Of a stretch of 12,937 nt of DNA, positions 5,715 to 11,896 are shown piece after piece. Each line of letters starts with the position of its first letter. Within the stretch, counting starts at the first letter, position 1. Below the pieces are notes generated by a model, which was not told the DNA's origin, did no database searches, and worked only from the letters and a program-made list of their open reading frames with translations. Location: assembly GCA_000431075.1 (NCBI GenBank), contig HF986914.1, positions 19,657 through 32,593 on the forward strand. Reading direction: 5' to 3'. The position numbers and the translations under genes were made by a program. Source of the stretch: Firmicutes bacterium CAG:555. Its GTDB lineage: Bacteria > Bacillota > Clostridia > Oscillospirales > Oscillospiraceae.

Positions 5715-7082
5715 GGTGCTGTTGTTGGTGTAAGTGGTCTTGGTGGTGCTGTCATAGTACTTGAAGTTCTTACCGTCGGTGCTGCGGTATATCCAATATT
5801 TCGTTGCGCCGCTGACTGCTTTCCATCTCAGCTTGGGCTTGCCGTTTACTCTGCTTATGCTGAGGCTGGGTGCTGCAGGCGTGCACTTAATGCTCTTGAC
5901 AGCGCTGTAATCGGTGGTCGTCCCGCTCGAATCAACAGCCTTGATTTTATAATAATAGGTCGTGCCGATGTTCGTGCTGTTATTGGTATAGCCGGTGCTC
6001 TTTGTGCTGTCATAGTACTTGAAGTTCTTGCCGTCGGTGCTGCGGTATATCCAGTACTTGGCTGCGCCGGGAACTGTGTTCCAACTAAGCTTGGGATGTC
6101 CTGCCGAGGTGGTTATCTTGAGCGCCGGAACAGGGTTGAGACCAACGGCGACAAAGGATGTCGATACGGCAAGCGGCTGGCTTTCTTCATCATAACCCTG
6201 TCCTTCAAATGTAATGCTGGCTGTTTTCCCGTTACGATAGGTGACATTCACCGTCACATACATAGCAAACTGATATTCCACAGGAATGATCTGATAATTA
6301 TAAAGGGCATAGTAATAGTCGGATTCAAATGTCGTGCCGAAGCTCTTTCGAGCATCAGCAATATCGCTGCTTGTCAGGTCGGGCATGGCTTTGAGCATGG
6401 TCGCCTCCTGATCCTTTGCAACATACATGCCGACGACATCTTCGTTGCTGTCAAGCTTGGCAATGTACCAGAAGTACTCGCCTACGCCCTTTAGCGTTCC
6501 GGGGGTGAAGTCAGCAACTTTGTCGCCGATACCGTAGGTAGAAGGCATATTGGTGTACTTGACCGTGCTGATGGTATGAGCATCGTCATATCTGCCAACT
6601 CCAAAATTAAGCTGTATACGAACGCCTTTGTCCTTGAGCTGCTCAATTTTCATATCTCCCGCTGTCTCACCAAGCAAGTCGCCGTTAAGCCAATACAATG
6701 TATTATTATTGAACTCGTACCGGTCAGTAGGATACATAGTAATAAACAACCTGTATCTGCGGGCACTGCATGTGTAGTTAGGCTCGGTTATAGGCTCATA
6801 CGCTCCGGTATAGTCGTTAAAGCCATGCCATTCAATTTTCGGAGCTTTTTCACCCTCAGCAACAATTGCAGCTGCCGGAGAAGCCGTAATGCTGAAATCG
6901 TAGTCAAGCTTTTGCCCAAGCCTAGGGTATGCTAGATCTTTAAAATAGATGTCATAGACTCTTTCTACACTCATTACCGACGGGGTCTGCTCGGTCGCTG
7001 CCGTATCTGCGAGGGCGGCTGCGGGAAGCAGCGAGATAGCCATGCAGATGACCAGCAGCCATGCAATTAGTTTCTTTTTCAT
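5538..7082 (-). CDS. Secreted protein with fibronectin III-like repeats, frameshifted near its end
   Basis: This frame reads 514 aa from ATG 7082, which follows AGGAGG 5 nt upstream. Residues 1-26 are a signal peptide (MKKKLIAWLLVICMAISLL, cleavage after ALA). Residues about 30-315 are a domain I do not recognise, with many aromatics. Repeat 1 (about 318-403) and the start of repeat 2 (about 404-456) have the pattern W-x-V-x-GA-x-KYWIYRSTDGKNFKYYDST with YYYKIKAV, a fibronectin III-like fold that usually acts as a spacer or in binding outside the cell. After NNST (residue 456) the frame is wrong and residues 457-514 are a nonsense tail. About 100 nt, the rest of repeat 2, seem deleted out of frame. 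The true remainder lies at 5173-5714. The upstream intergenic region holds a dyad. Confidence 0.8.
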   Translation of the reverse strand: MKKKLIAWLLVICMAISLLPAAALADTAATEQTPSVMSVERVYDIYFKDLAYPRLGQKLDYDFSITASPAAAIVAEGEKAPKIEWHGFNDYTGAYEPITEPNYTCSARRYRLFITMYPTDRYEFNNNTLYWLNGDLLGETAGDMKIEQLKDKGVRIQLNFGVGRYDDAHTISTVKYTNMPSTYGIGDKVADFTPGTLKGVGEYFWYIAKLDSNEDVVGMYVAKDQEATMLKAMPDLTSSDIADARKSFGTTFESDYYYALYNYQIIPVEYQFAMYVTVNVTYRNGKTASITFEGQGYDEESQPLAVSTSFVAVGLNPVPALKITTSAGHPKLSWNTVPGAAKYWIYRSTDGKNFKYYDSTKSTGYTNNSTNIGTTYYYKIKAVDSSGTTTDYSAVKSIKCTPAAPSLSISRVNGKPKLRWKAVSGATKYWIYRSTDGKNFKYYDSTTKTTYTNNSTAHRQHRMSASPRQTANPSSAGMQSTAQRSTGYTAVPTAKTSSTMTAPQRPPTPTTALL

Positions 7083-7147
7083 TTTCTCCTCCTGTGTTTT
7101 ATTATCTTGCGCAAGTTGTCATCTTACTTGCCTTTTCACTTTATACA

Positions 7148-7173
7148 TGTCCGCAATGTGCGGTTTGGGGACA
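7148..7173. promoter_or_regulatory. Dyad upstream of the secreted-protein gene
   Basis: CCGCA-ATG-TGCGG (7151-7163) with an outer TGTCC...GGACA pair (7148-7152 and 7169-7173) lies about 65-90 bp upstream of ATG 7082. It could be a protein-binding site or fold in a 5' leader. I see no convincing -35/-10 pair with it. Confidence 0.3.
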
Positions 7174-7196
7174 CGAAAGCAAAAAATTTTAATTCT

Positions 7197-7226
7197 AAAA
7201 AAAGAGCTGCGCTGCAGCTCTTTTTT
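7197..7226 (-). terminator. Terminator of the CoA-transferase gene
   Basis: GAGCTGC (7204-7210), GCT loop, GCAGCTC (7214-7220), flanked by seven A and six T so that both strands end in a T-run. It starts about 10 nt past the CoA-transferase stop and separates it from the secreted-protein gene, which reads the same way. Confidence 0.92.
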
Positions 7227-7235
7227 ATAGAATGC

Positions 7236-8543
7236 TCAAATGAGAATGCCTCTCTTTTTGGCCTCGAAGGTCAGCTCATCACGGAAGTCGGGATGTGCGA
7301 TGGCGATAAGCTGCTTTGTGCGCTCACCGAGGCTTCTGCCACGCAGGTGGGCAATGCCGTACTCGGTGACGATGTAGTCAACATCGTTTTTACTGGTGGT
7401 GCAGATAGCGCCCGGGGTGAGGATGGGCTTTATCTTGCTTATAGTGCCGCCCTTTGCGGTGGAAGTGAAGGCGATAAAGCTCTTGCCGCCCTTGGACTGG
7501 CATGCGCCTCTGACATAGTCGATCTGGCCGCCGGAGCCGGACATATGCTTGGTACCGACAGACTCTGCGCAGACCTGGCCGAAGAAGTCGACCTCAAGAG
7601 CCGCATTGATGGAGATCATATTGTCGTTCTTGCAGATGACTGCGGGGTCGTTGACATAGTCGACAGGCAGTATCTCGATTGCGGGGTTATCGTCTATGTA
7701 ATCGTAAATGCGCTTGGAGCCGTAAGCAAAGGTGGTAACGCTCTTGCCACGGTGGATCTGCTTCTTGGAGTTGTTGACAGCGCCGCACTCGATAAGCTCG
7801 ACCATGGAGTCGGTGAACATCTCGGTGTGGATGCCAAGGTCGTGCTTTGCCTTAAGAGCCATGCCGGTTGCATCGGGGATAGCGCCGATACCGAGCTGGA
7901 TGCATGCGCCGTCGGGGATCTGCTCGGCGATGAGGTTGCCGATTGTACGGCTGGTCTCGTCGATGACGACCGGAGGCAGAACGGGCAGCTCGTGGTTAAA
8001 CTCAACGATAGCATCGACCTGAGAAACATGGATCTGAGTGCCGCACAGGCAGCGGGGCTGCTGATCATTGACCTCGACGAAAATGCGCTTTGCCTTATCC
8101 ATCATTGCTTCGGCATAGGAGCCATTGTTTGCAAGGGAGAAATAGCCGTGGCTGTCCATGGGAGAAACGGAAACGCAGAATGCATCGTACTCGTACTCAA
8201 CACGGATGTGGCGGGGAACATCACGGTAGTAAGCCGGCAGAATGTCGGCATAGCCGGCATTGACAGCCTTTCTTGCACCGCCGGATGAAAACCAGCTGTA
8301 GCCGGTCATCTTGCCCTTGAGGCTGTCGTCTGCATAGAACTCAAAGGGGTAGACATCGAGAAGGGTCTGCACCTTTACGCCGGTGATATCGCTGTTTCTG
8401 ATCTTATTTGCGACAGCAGCCATGATAGCCGGAGTCTGGGACGGGCCAGTGTCCATGCCAAAGAGCCAGTTGCTCTGTACCTGCTCGGCAACAGCGTCGG
8501 CAGTCATGAGCTTTTTTGCGTACAATGCTTTATAATCGGTCAT
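7236..8543 (-). CDS. Acetyl-CoA hydrolase/transferase family CoA-transferase
   Basis: This encodes 435 aa, the usual length for 4-hydroxybutyrate or butyryl-CoA:acetate CoA-transferases. It moves CoA between an acyl-CoA and a carboxylic acid through a glutamyl-CoA intermediate in the cytoplasm. The N-terminal half is the first CoA-transferase domain. GIGAIPDA (218-225) is followed by DLGIHTEMFTDS, in which E241 is the likely catalytic glutamate. SGSGGQIDYVRGA (335-347) and KGGKSFIAFTSTAKGG are the glycine-rich CoA-site motifs. The C-terminus (TEYGIAHLRGRSLGERTKQLIAIAHP) is intact. ATG 8543 has AGGAG 8 nt upstream. It is a single gene with its own promoter and terminator. Substrate choice (acetate, butyrate, 4-hydroxybutyrate or other) cannot be settled from sequence alone. 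Confidence 0.92.
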   Translation of the reverse strand: MTDYKALYAKKLMTADAVAEQVQSNWLFGMDTGPSQTPAIMAAVANKIRNSDITGVKVQTLLDVYPFEFYADDSLKGKMTGYSWFSSGGARKAVNAGYADILPAYYRDVPRHIRVEYEYDAFCVSVSPMDSHGYFSLANNGSYAEAMMDKAKRIFVEVNDQQPRCLCGTQIHVSQVDAIVEFNHELPVLPPVVIDETSRTIGNLIAEQIPDGACIQLGIGAIPDATGMALKAKHDLGIHTEMFTDSMVELIECGAVNNSKKQIHRGKSVTTFAYGSKRIYDYIDDNPAIEILPVDYVNDPAVICKNDNMISINAALEVDFFGQVCAESVGTKHMSGSGGQIDYVRGACQSKGGKSFIAFTSTAKGGTISKIKPILTPGAICTTSKNDVDYIVTEYGIAHLRGRSLGERTKQLIAIAHPDFRDELTFEAKKRGILI

Positions 8544-8586
8544 ATTTTTTTCTCCTATTTTGTTTTTGTATTCAAACTAATAATTT

Positions 8587-8615
8587 ATTATATATTAGTC
8601 ATTACTATATTTCAA
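8587..8615 (-). promoter_or_regulatory. Promoter of the CoA-transferase gene
   Basis: On the minus strand TTGAAA (8610-8615), 17-bp spacer, TATAAT (8587-8592), giving a leader of about 37 nt before ATG 8543. It lies back to back with the dapF promoter. Confidence 0.82.
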
Positions 8616-8622
8616 GTAGGGC

Positions 8623-8651
8623 TTTACTAAAATGGGCGGTATTGATATAAT
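8623..8651 (+). promoter_or_regulatory. Promoter of dapF
   Basis: TTTACT (8623-8628), 17-bp spacer, TATAAT (8646-8651); transcription would start near 8658, about 25 nt before ATG 8684. The -35 is only a 4/6 match. Confidence 0.68.
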
Positions 8652-8683
8652 CTATTTTGTAACAAAACCCTTTGGAGGACAAT

Positions 8684-9499
8684 ATGAAGTTTACGAAAAT
8701 GCACGGAGCCGGAAACGACTTCGTTATCATAAATCTTATCGAGGAAAAGCTTGACCCGGCATGCGCTCCCGAGCTTGCGCAGAAGCTTTGCGCAAGGCGC
8801 ACCGGCATCGGTGCCGACGGCTTGATGCTCACGGCGAGAGCCGAGCAAGGCGGTGACTTTAAGCTGCTTTTTTATAACTCGGACGGCTCGCTTGGCGAAA
8901 TGTGCGGCAACGGTGCACGCTGCATCGCTCGCTACGGCTTTGAGCACGGCCTCGCAGGTAAGACGCAGCGCATCGAGACGACCGCAGGCCTGGTCACCGG
9001 TGAGCGGATAACAGACACGCTCTACCGCATACGCCTCAACGACCCGAGCGTAATTGACCTTGAGCGCTCTGTCGAGGGATACGCTTGCTCGTACATAGAG
9101 CTTGGCGACCCCGGGATACCGCACGCCGTTGTCGTCATGGACGATTGGGACGAGGTCCCGCACGACGAGCTTTTTAGTCTCGGCAAAAAGCTCCGCTTCT
9201 CCCCTGCCTTTCCCAAGGGTGCGAATGTGAGTTTTGTGAAGCTCGTCGGCAAAGACCACATCAAAGCCGTGACATTTGAGCGCGGGGTCGAGGACTTTAC
9301 CCTCGCCTGCGGCACGGGCAGCGGCTCGATAGTTACGGCACTCACTCAAAAAGGCTTGGTAAGCGGAGAAAATGTCACGGTCTCCATGCCGGGCGGCGAC
9401 CTGTTCGTCACGGTCAAAGCAGACGGCGCAGCCGTTCATGATATATACCTCACGGGTCCGACCTGCAAGGTTTGCGAGGGCAAAATTTGCTTTTTATAA
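8684..9499 (+). CDS. dapF: Diaminopimelate epimerase
   Basis: This encodes 271 aa. It converts LL-2,6-diaminopimelate to the meso form, the penultimate step to lysine and the cross-linking residue of peptidoglycan; it is cytoplasmic and cofactor-free. The start at ATG 8684 has GGAGG 5 nt upstream and gives the family opening MKFTKMHGAGNDFVIIN; an in-frame TTG at 8672 overlaps the ribosome binding site. The two catalytic cysteines are C74 in GEMCGNGARC and C209 in LACGTGSGS, one in each half of the pseudo-symmetric fold. Length is normal and no damage is seen. It stands divergent from the CoA-transferase and upstream of the sigma-factor unit, from which it is separated by about 80 bp of AT-rich DNA without a clear GC-rich terminator. 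Confidence 0.97.
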   Translation: MKFTKMHGAGNDFVIINLIEEKLDPACAPELAQKLCARRTGIGADGLMLTARAEQGGDFKLLFYNSDGSLGEMCGNGARCIARYGFEHGLAGKTQRIETTAGLVTGERITDTLYRIRLNDPSVIDLERSVEGYACSYIELGDPGIPHAVVVMDDWDEVPHDELFSLGKKLRFSPAFPKGANVSFVKLVGKDHIKAVTFERGVEDFTLACGTGSGSIVTALTQKGLVSGENVTVSMPGGDLFVTVKADGAAVHDIYLTGPTCKVCEGKICFL

Positions 9500-9501
9500 A
9501 A

Positions 9502-9561
9502 AAATAAAAAAAATTTTTATTTCCCATGCAATAAAACACCCTCCCCATGCATTAATAGGGT
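9502..9561 (+). promoter_or_regulatory. Regulatory region upstream of the ECF sigma gene
   Basis: An A/T-only dyad (AAATAAAAA 9502-9510 with TTTTTATTT 9514-9522) is followed by two copies of CCCATGCA (9523-9530 and 9544-9551), 21 bp apart start to start and so on the same DNA face. An ACCCT...AGGGT inverted repeat (9538-9542 and 9557-9561) spans the second copy. No sigma-A promoter is evident, so this may be the promoter read by the sigma factor itself, or a regulator site with an AT-rich UP-like element. Confidence 0.5.
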
Positions 9562-9578
9562 GAAGAAAGGAAAGCAAG

Positions 9579-10145
9579 ATGCTGATACTCATGACCTCTT
9601 CAATTGAACACGGTGCAAGCGAAGCGACCGAGCTTGAAGCGCTTTTAGCTCGGATCGCACAAGGCGAAAAGGATGCCCTCGCCTCGCTCTACGAGAGGAC
9701 GCACTCGGCGGTATACGGCTTTGCGATGAGCTTGTCTCACTGCCCTGCCGATGCCGAGGATGTTCTACAGGAAACATACATAAATGTGTATTCCGCCGCA
9801 GAACGATACATTCCGAAGGGCAAGCCTATGGCGTGGATCATGACCATTGCCAAGAACCTTGCGAAAATGCGCCTTAGAGAGGTCAAAAAAGACTGTGAGC
9901 TTCCCGAAGAGGACTGGTCGGGCTACCTGGCCGACAATCCCTCGGTCAGCTCGGACGAGAGGATATTACTGCAAAAGGCTCTGGGTATCCTGTCGGCTGA
10001 GCAGAAGCAGATCGTCATGCTGCACGCAGTCGCCGGTATAAAGCACAGAGAAATTGCAAAGCTGCTTGATATGCCGATCGCCACAGTGCTTTCCAAATAC
10101 TCACGAGCCGTAAATAAATTAAGACATGCGATGGAGGCGGAATGA
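9579..10145 (+). CDS. ECF-type RNA polymerase sigma factor
   Basis: This encodes 188 aa. It directs core RNA polymerase to a special promoter set. Region 2 is at about 36-102 (LYERTHSAVYGFAMSL, then PADAEDVLQETYINVYSAAERY and PMAWIMTIAKNLAKMRLRE). Region 4 is at about 130-184 (LGILSAEQKQIVMLHAVAGIKHREIAKLL, then MPIATVLSKYSRAVNKLR), a helix-turn-helix for the -35 element. Regions 1.1 and 3 are absent, as usual for ECF factors. ATG 9579 follows AAAGGA 7 nt upstream; a second ATG at 9591 is possible. The stop is 1 nt before the anti-sigma start, so the pair is translationally coupled and the sigma is almost surely held by that membrane protein. The signal is unknown. Confidence 0.93.
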   Translation: MLILMTSSIEHGASEATELEALLARIAQGEKDALASLYERTHSAVYGFAMSLSHCPADAEDVLQETYINVYSAAERYIPKGKPMAWIMTIAKNLAKMRLREVKKDCELPEEDWSGYLADNPSVSSDERILLQKALGILSAEQKQIVMLHAVAGIKHREIAKLLDMPIATVLSKYSRAVNKLRHAMEAE

Positions 10146-10146
10146 A

Positions 10147-11646
10147 ATGAAAAAAGACGAGGTCACGACGATGCTTAGATCTGCCGTTTCCAACGCGGCG
10201 CCTGATGTGCTGGACAATGTCCTGCATGCTTGCGACCATGAGAAAGGAAAGGTAATCTACATGGAAAAGAAGAAAAACAGAGGCTTTACCGCTTTTGCTG
10301 CCATTGCGGCAGTGTTCGTCCTGCTTATTGCGGGTATATTCATAGCTAAAAACAATGGCCTGGGCACTTCAAGCAACGCCCTTGCCGCCGTAGTTTCTCT
10401 CGATGTAAACCCCAGCATCGAGCTGAAGGTCGATAATGACGAAGATGTCATCTCCGCAACCGGACTTAACGCCGACGGCAAAAAGGTGCTCGAAGGCATG
10501 GATCTTGAGGACACCGACCTTGATGTAGCGGTCAACGCCATCATCGGTTCTATGCTCAAGCACGGATATCTCAGCGATATGCAGAACTCCATCCTGCTGT
10601 CGGTCTCCGGCGTTGAAGGCTATGACGCAAACGCACTTGAGACCAAGCTTGCAAGCGAGGTCAACGCACTGCTCAAGGGCGGTGCGGTGCTCAGTCAGAA
10701 TGTCACCGACGCAGACGCCTCTCTCGTAAAGAAGGCAGACGAGTACGGCATCACCGTTGGCAAGGCTTCCCTCATTAACGAGATTGTCAAAAATAGCAAA
10801 ACCCACAGCTTTGAGCAGCTTGCGGGACTTACCATCAATGAGCTCAACCTCATCAGCGAAAACATCAAGCTCGGCGGCATCAAGTCTGAGGGCAAGGCAA
10901 GTGCAAAGTCCTACATCGGAAAGGACGCAGCTCTCTCGGCCGCACTCAAGGCCGCAGGTCTCACAAAGGATCAGGTCAAGAATATCGAGATCGAGCTCGA
11001 CTACGAGCACGGTGTCATGGTATACGAGGTCGAGTTTGACCGCAGCTTCGACGAGTACGAATACGATGTCGACGCTAAGACCGGCGCAATCGTTGCGTAC
11101 GACAACGAGATAAACGGCAAAGAAGTCAAGTTTGAAAGCAGCAACAAGAATGACAATGCAGCCTCAAAGTCCTACATCGGCAAGGACGCAGCTCTCTCGG
11201 CCGCACTCAAGGCTGCTGGCCTTACCAAGGATCAGGTCAAGAACATTGAGGTCAAGCTTGACAATGATGACGGTGTCATGGTATACGAGGTCGAGTTTGA
11301 CCGTGGTTATGACGAGTATGATTACGACATCAACGCCAAGACCGGCGCAGTTGTTTCATATGACAACGAGATAAACGGCAAGGATGTCAAGTCCACCGGC
11401 AGCAGCAACAAGAACACAAGTGCCGCCAAAGAAAATGTTATCGGCAATGCAGCCGCAAAGAATGCAGCACTAAAGCACGCCGGTGTCACCGAGTCTCAGG
11501 CCACGGAGCTTAAAGTCGAGCTCGACCGCGAGGACGGCAAGCTCGTGTACGAGGTAGAGTTCAAGTCCGCAGGCTACGAGTACGACTACGAGATAGATGC
11601 AGTTAAAGGCACTGTCCTCCAGTCCGACAAGGAGCTTGACGACTGA
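10147..11646 (+). CDS. Membrane anti-sigma factor, RsgI-like, with three PepSY-like repeats
   Basis: This encodes 499 aa from ATG 10147, with GGAGG 9 nt upstream inside the sigma gene end. Residues 1-45 are a short cytoplasmic part likely to bind the sigma factor. One membrane helix spans about 47-67. Residues about 78-245 resemble the RsgI middle domain, opening with AAVVSLDVNPSIEL; in RsgI proteins a conserved Asn-Pro at this point is, as I recall, a self-cleavage site (here N88-P89). Three PepSY-like repeats follow at about 254-322, 340-411 and 428-497, each with KxAALxAAG, a VYEVEFD strand and a DYEIDAxxG-type strand. Outside the membrane they probably sense or bind something. Repeats 1 and 2 are almost identical in DNA; repeat 3 has diverged. 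The gene is closed by a strong terminator. The signal sensed is unknown. Confidence 0.88.
   Translation: MKKDEVTTMLRSAVSNAAPDVLDNVLHACDHEKGKVIYMEKKKNRGFTAFAAIAAVFVLLIAGIFIAKNNGLGTSSNALAAVVSLDVNPSIELKVDNDEDVISATGLNADGKKVLEGMDLEDTDLDVAVNAIIGSMLKHGYLSDMQNSILLSVSGVEGYDANALETKLASEVNALLKGGAVLSQNVTDADASLVKKADEYGITVGKASLINEIVKNSKTHSFEQLAGLTINELNLISENIKLGGIKSEGKASAKSYIGKDAALSAALKAAGLTKDQVKNIEIELDYEHGVMVYEVEFDRSFDEYEYDVDAKTGAIVAYDNEINGKEVKFESSNKNDNAASKSYIGKDAALSAALKAAGLTKDQVKNIEVKLDNDDGVMVYEVEFDRGYDEYDYDINAKTGAVVSYDNEINGKDVKSTGSSNKNTSAAKENVIGNAAAKNAALKHAGVTESQATELKVELDREDGKLVYEVEFKSAGYEYDYEIDAVKGTVLQSDKELDD
10909..11412 (+). repeat. Tandem duplication of a 261-bp PepSY-coding unit
   Basis: The unit starting at TCC 10909 recurs at 11170, offset by 261 bp (87 codons). 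The segments coding SYIGKDAALSAALKAAGLTK are nearly identical at the nucleotide level, and later parts (VMVYEVEFDR, AKTGA, YDNEINGK) also match closely. The frame is kept. A third, diverged unit follows. Confidence 0.85.
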
Positions 11647-11658
11647 TAATAAGCATAG

Positions 11659-11690
11659 AAAAAAGGAAGTCCTTCGGGACTTCCTTTTTT
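11659..11690. terminator. Bidirectional terminator between convergent units
   Basis: GGAAGTCC (11665-11672), TTCG loop, GGACTTCC (11677-11684), flanked by six A and six T. It ends the sigma/anti-sigma message on the plus strand and the dehydratase/small-protein message on the minus strand. The UUCG tetraloop on the plus strand is especially stable. Confidence 0.93.
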
Positions 11691-11712
11691 CTTCCTTTTT
11701 TCTATTTATTAC

Positions 11713-11883
11713 TCAGACATAGAAGTTGGGCTTTCTCATGTCGTAAATTTTAAGCAGGATAGGCTCAACACAGTAGGACATGAACTTCATGTCGAGATTG
11801 AAAAAGTATACCGTGAACAGCACGGCAAACGCCGATGCGCCGCCGCCGAGCATCATCAGAGGAATCTTAGCAAATTTATTCAT
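11713..11883 (-). CDS. Small single-span membrane protein of unknown function
   Basis: This encodes 56 aa from ATG 11883, with AGGAG 8 nt upstream and only 13 nt after the dehydratase stop, so it is the last gene of that operon. A longer frame upstream overlaps the dehydratase gene out of frame and is not credible. Residues about 7-29 (IPLMMLGGGASAFAVLFTVYFF) form one membrane helix with a GGG kink. The tail NLDMKFMSYCVEPILLKIYDM then RKPNFYV is amphipathic and ends basic and aromatic. I know of no function. Its position suggests a membrane role tied to the 2-hydroxyacyl-CoA dehydratase pathway, such as anchoring or a transport accessory, but that is guesswork. Confidence 0.8.
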   Translation of the reverse strand: MNKFAKIPLMMLGGGASAFAVLFTVYFFNLDMKFMSYCVEPILLKIYDMRKPNFYV

Positions 11884-11896
11884 AGTCTTATCTCCT

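Noticed and set aside
5173..6130. CRISPR-like or non-coding repeat array
   Set aside because: The regular repeats code for fibronectin III-like protein modules of about 85 residues with conserved amino acids; there are no short palindromic repeats with unique spacers.
7107..8288. Long open frame on the plus strand, 393 codons
   Set aside because: It lies antisense to the well-supported CoA-transferase gene. Its composition (runs of D, V, L, A and C) is the typical reverse-frame shadow, with no ribosome binding site or family motif.
8627..9439. Minus-strand open frame of 270 codons
   Set aside because: Antisense to dapF, whose two catalytic cysteine motifs are certain. It also runs across both divergent promoters.
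9502..9522. Terminator of dapF
   Set aside because: The dyad is made of A and T only, with no GC core, so it would be a weak hairpin. It may rather be an AT-rich UP element for the next promoter.
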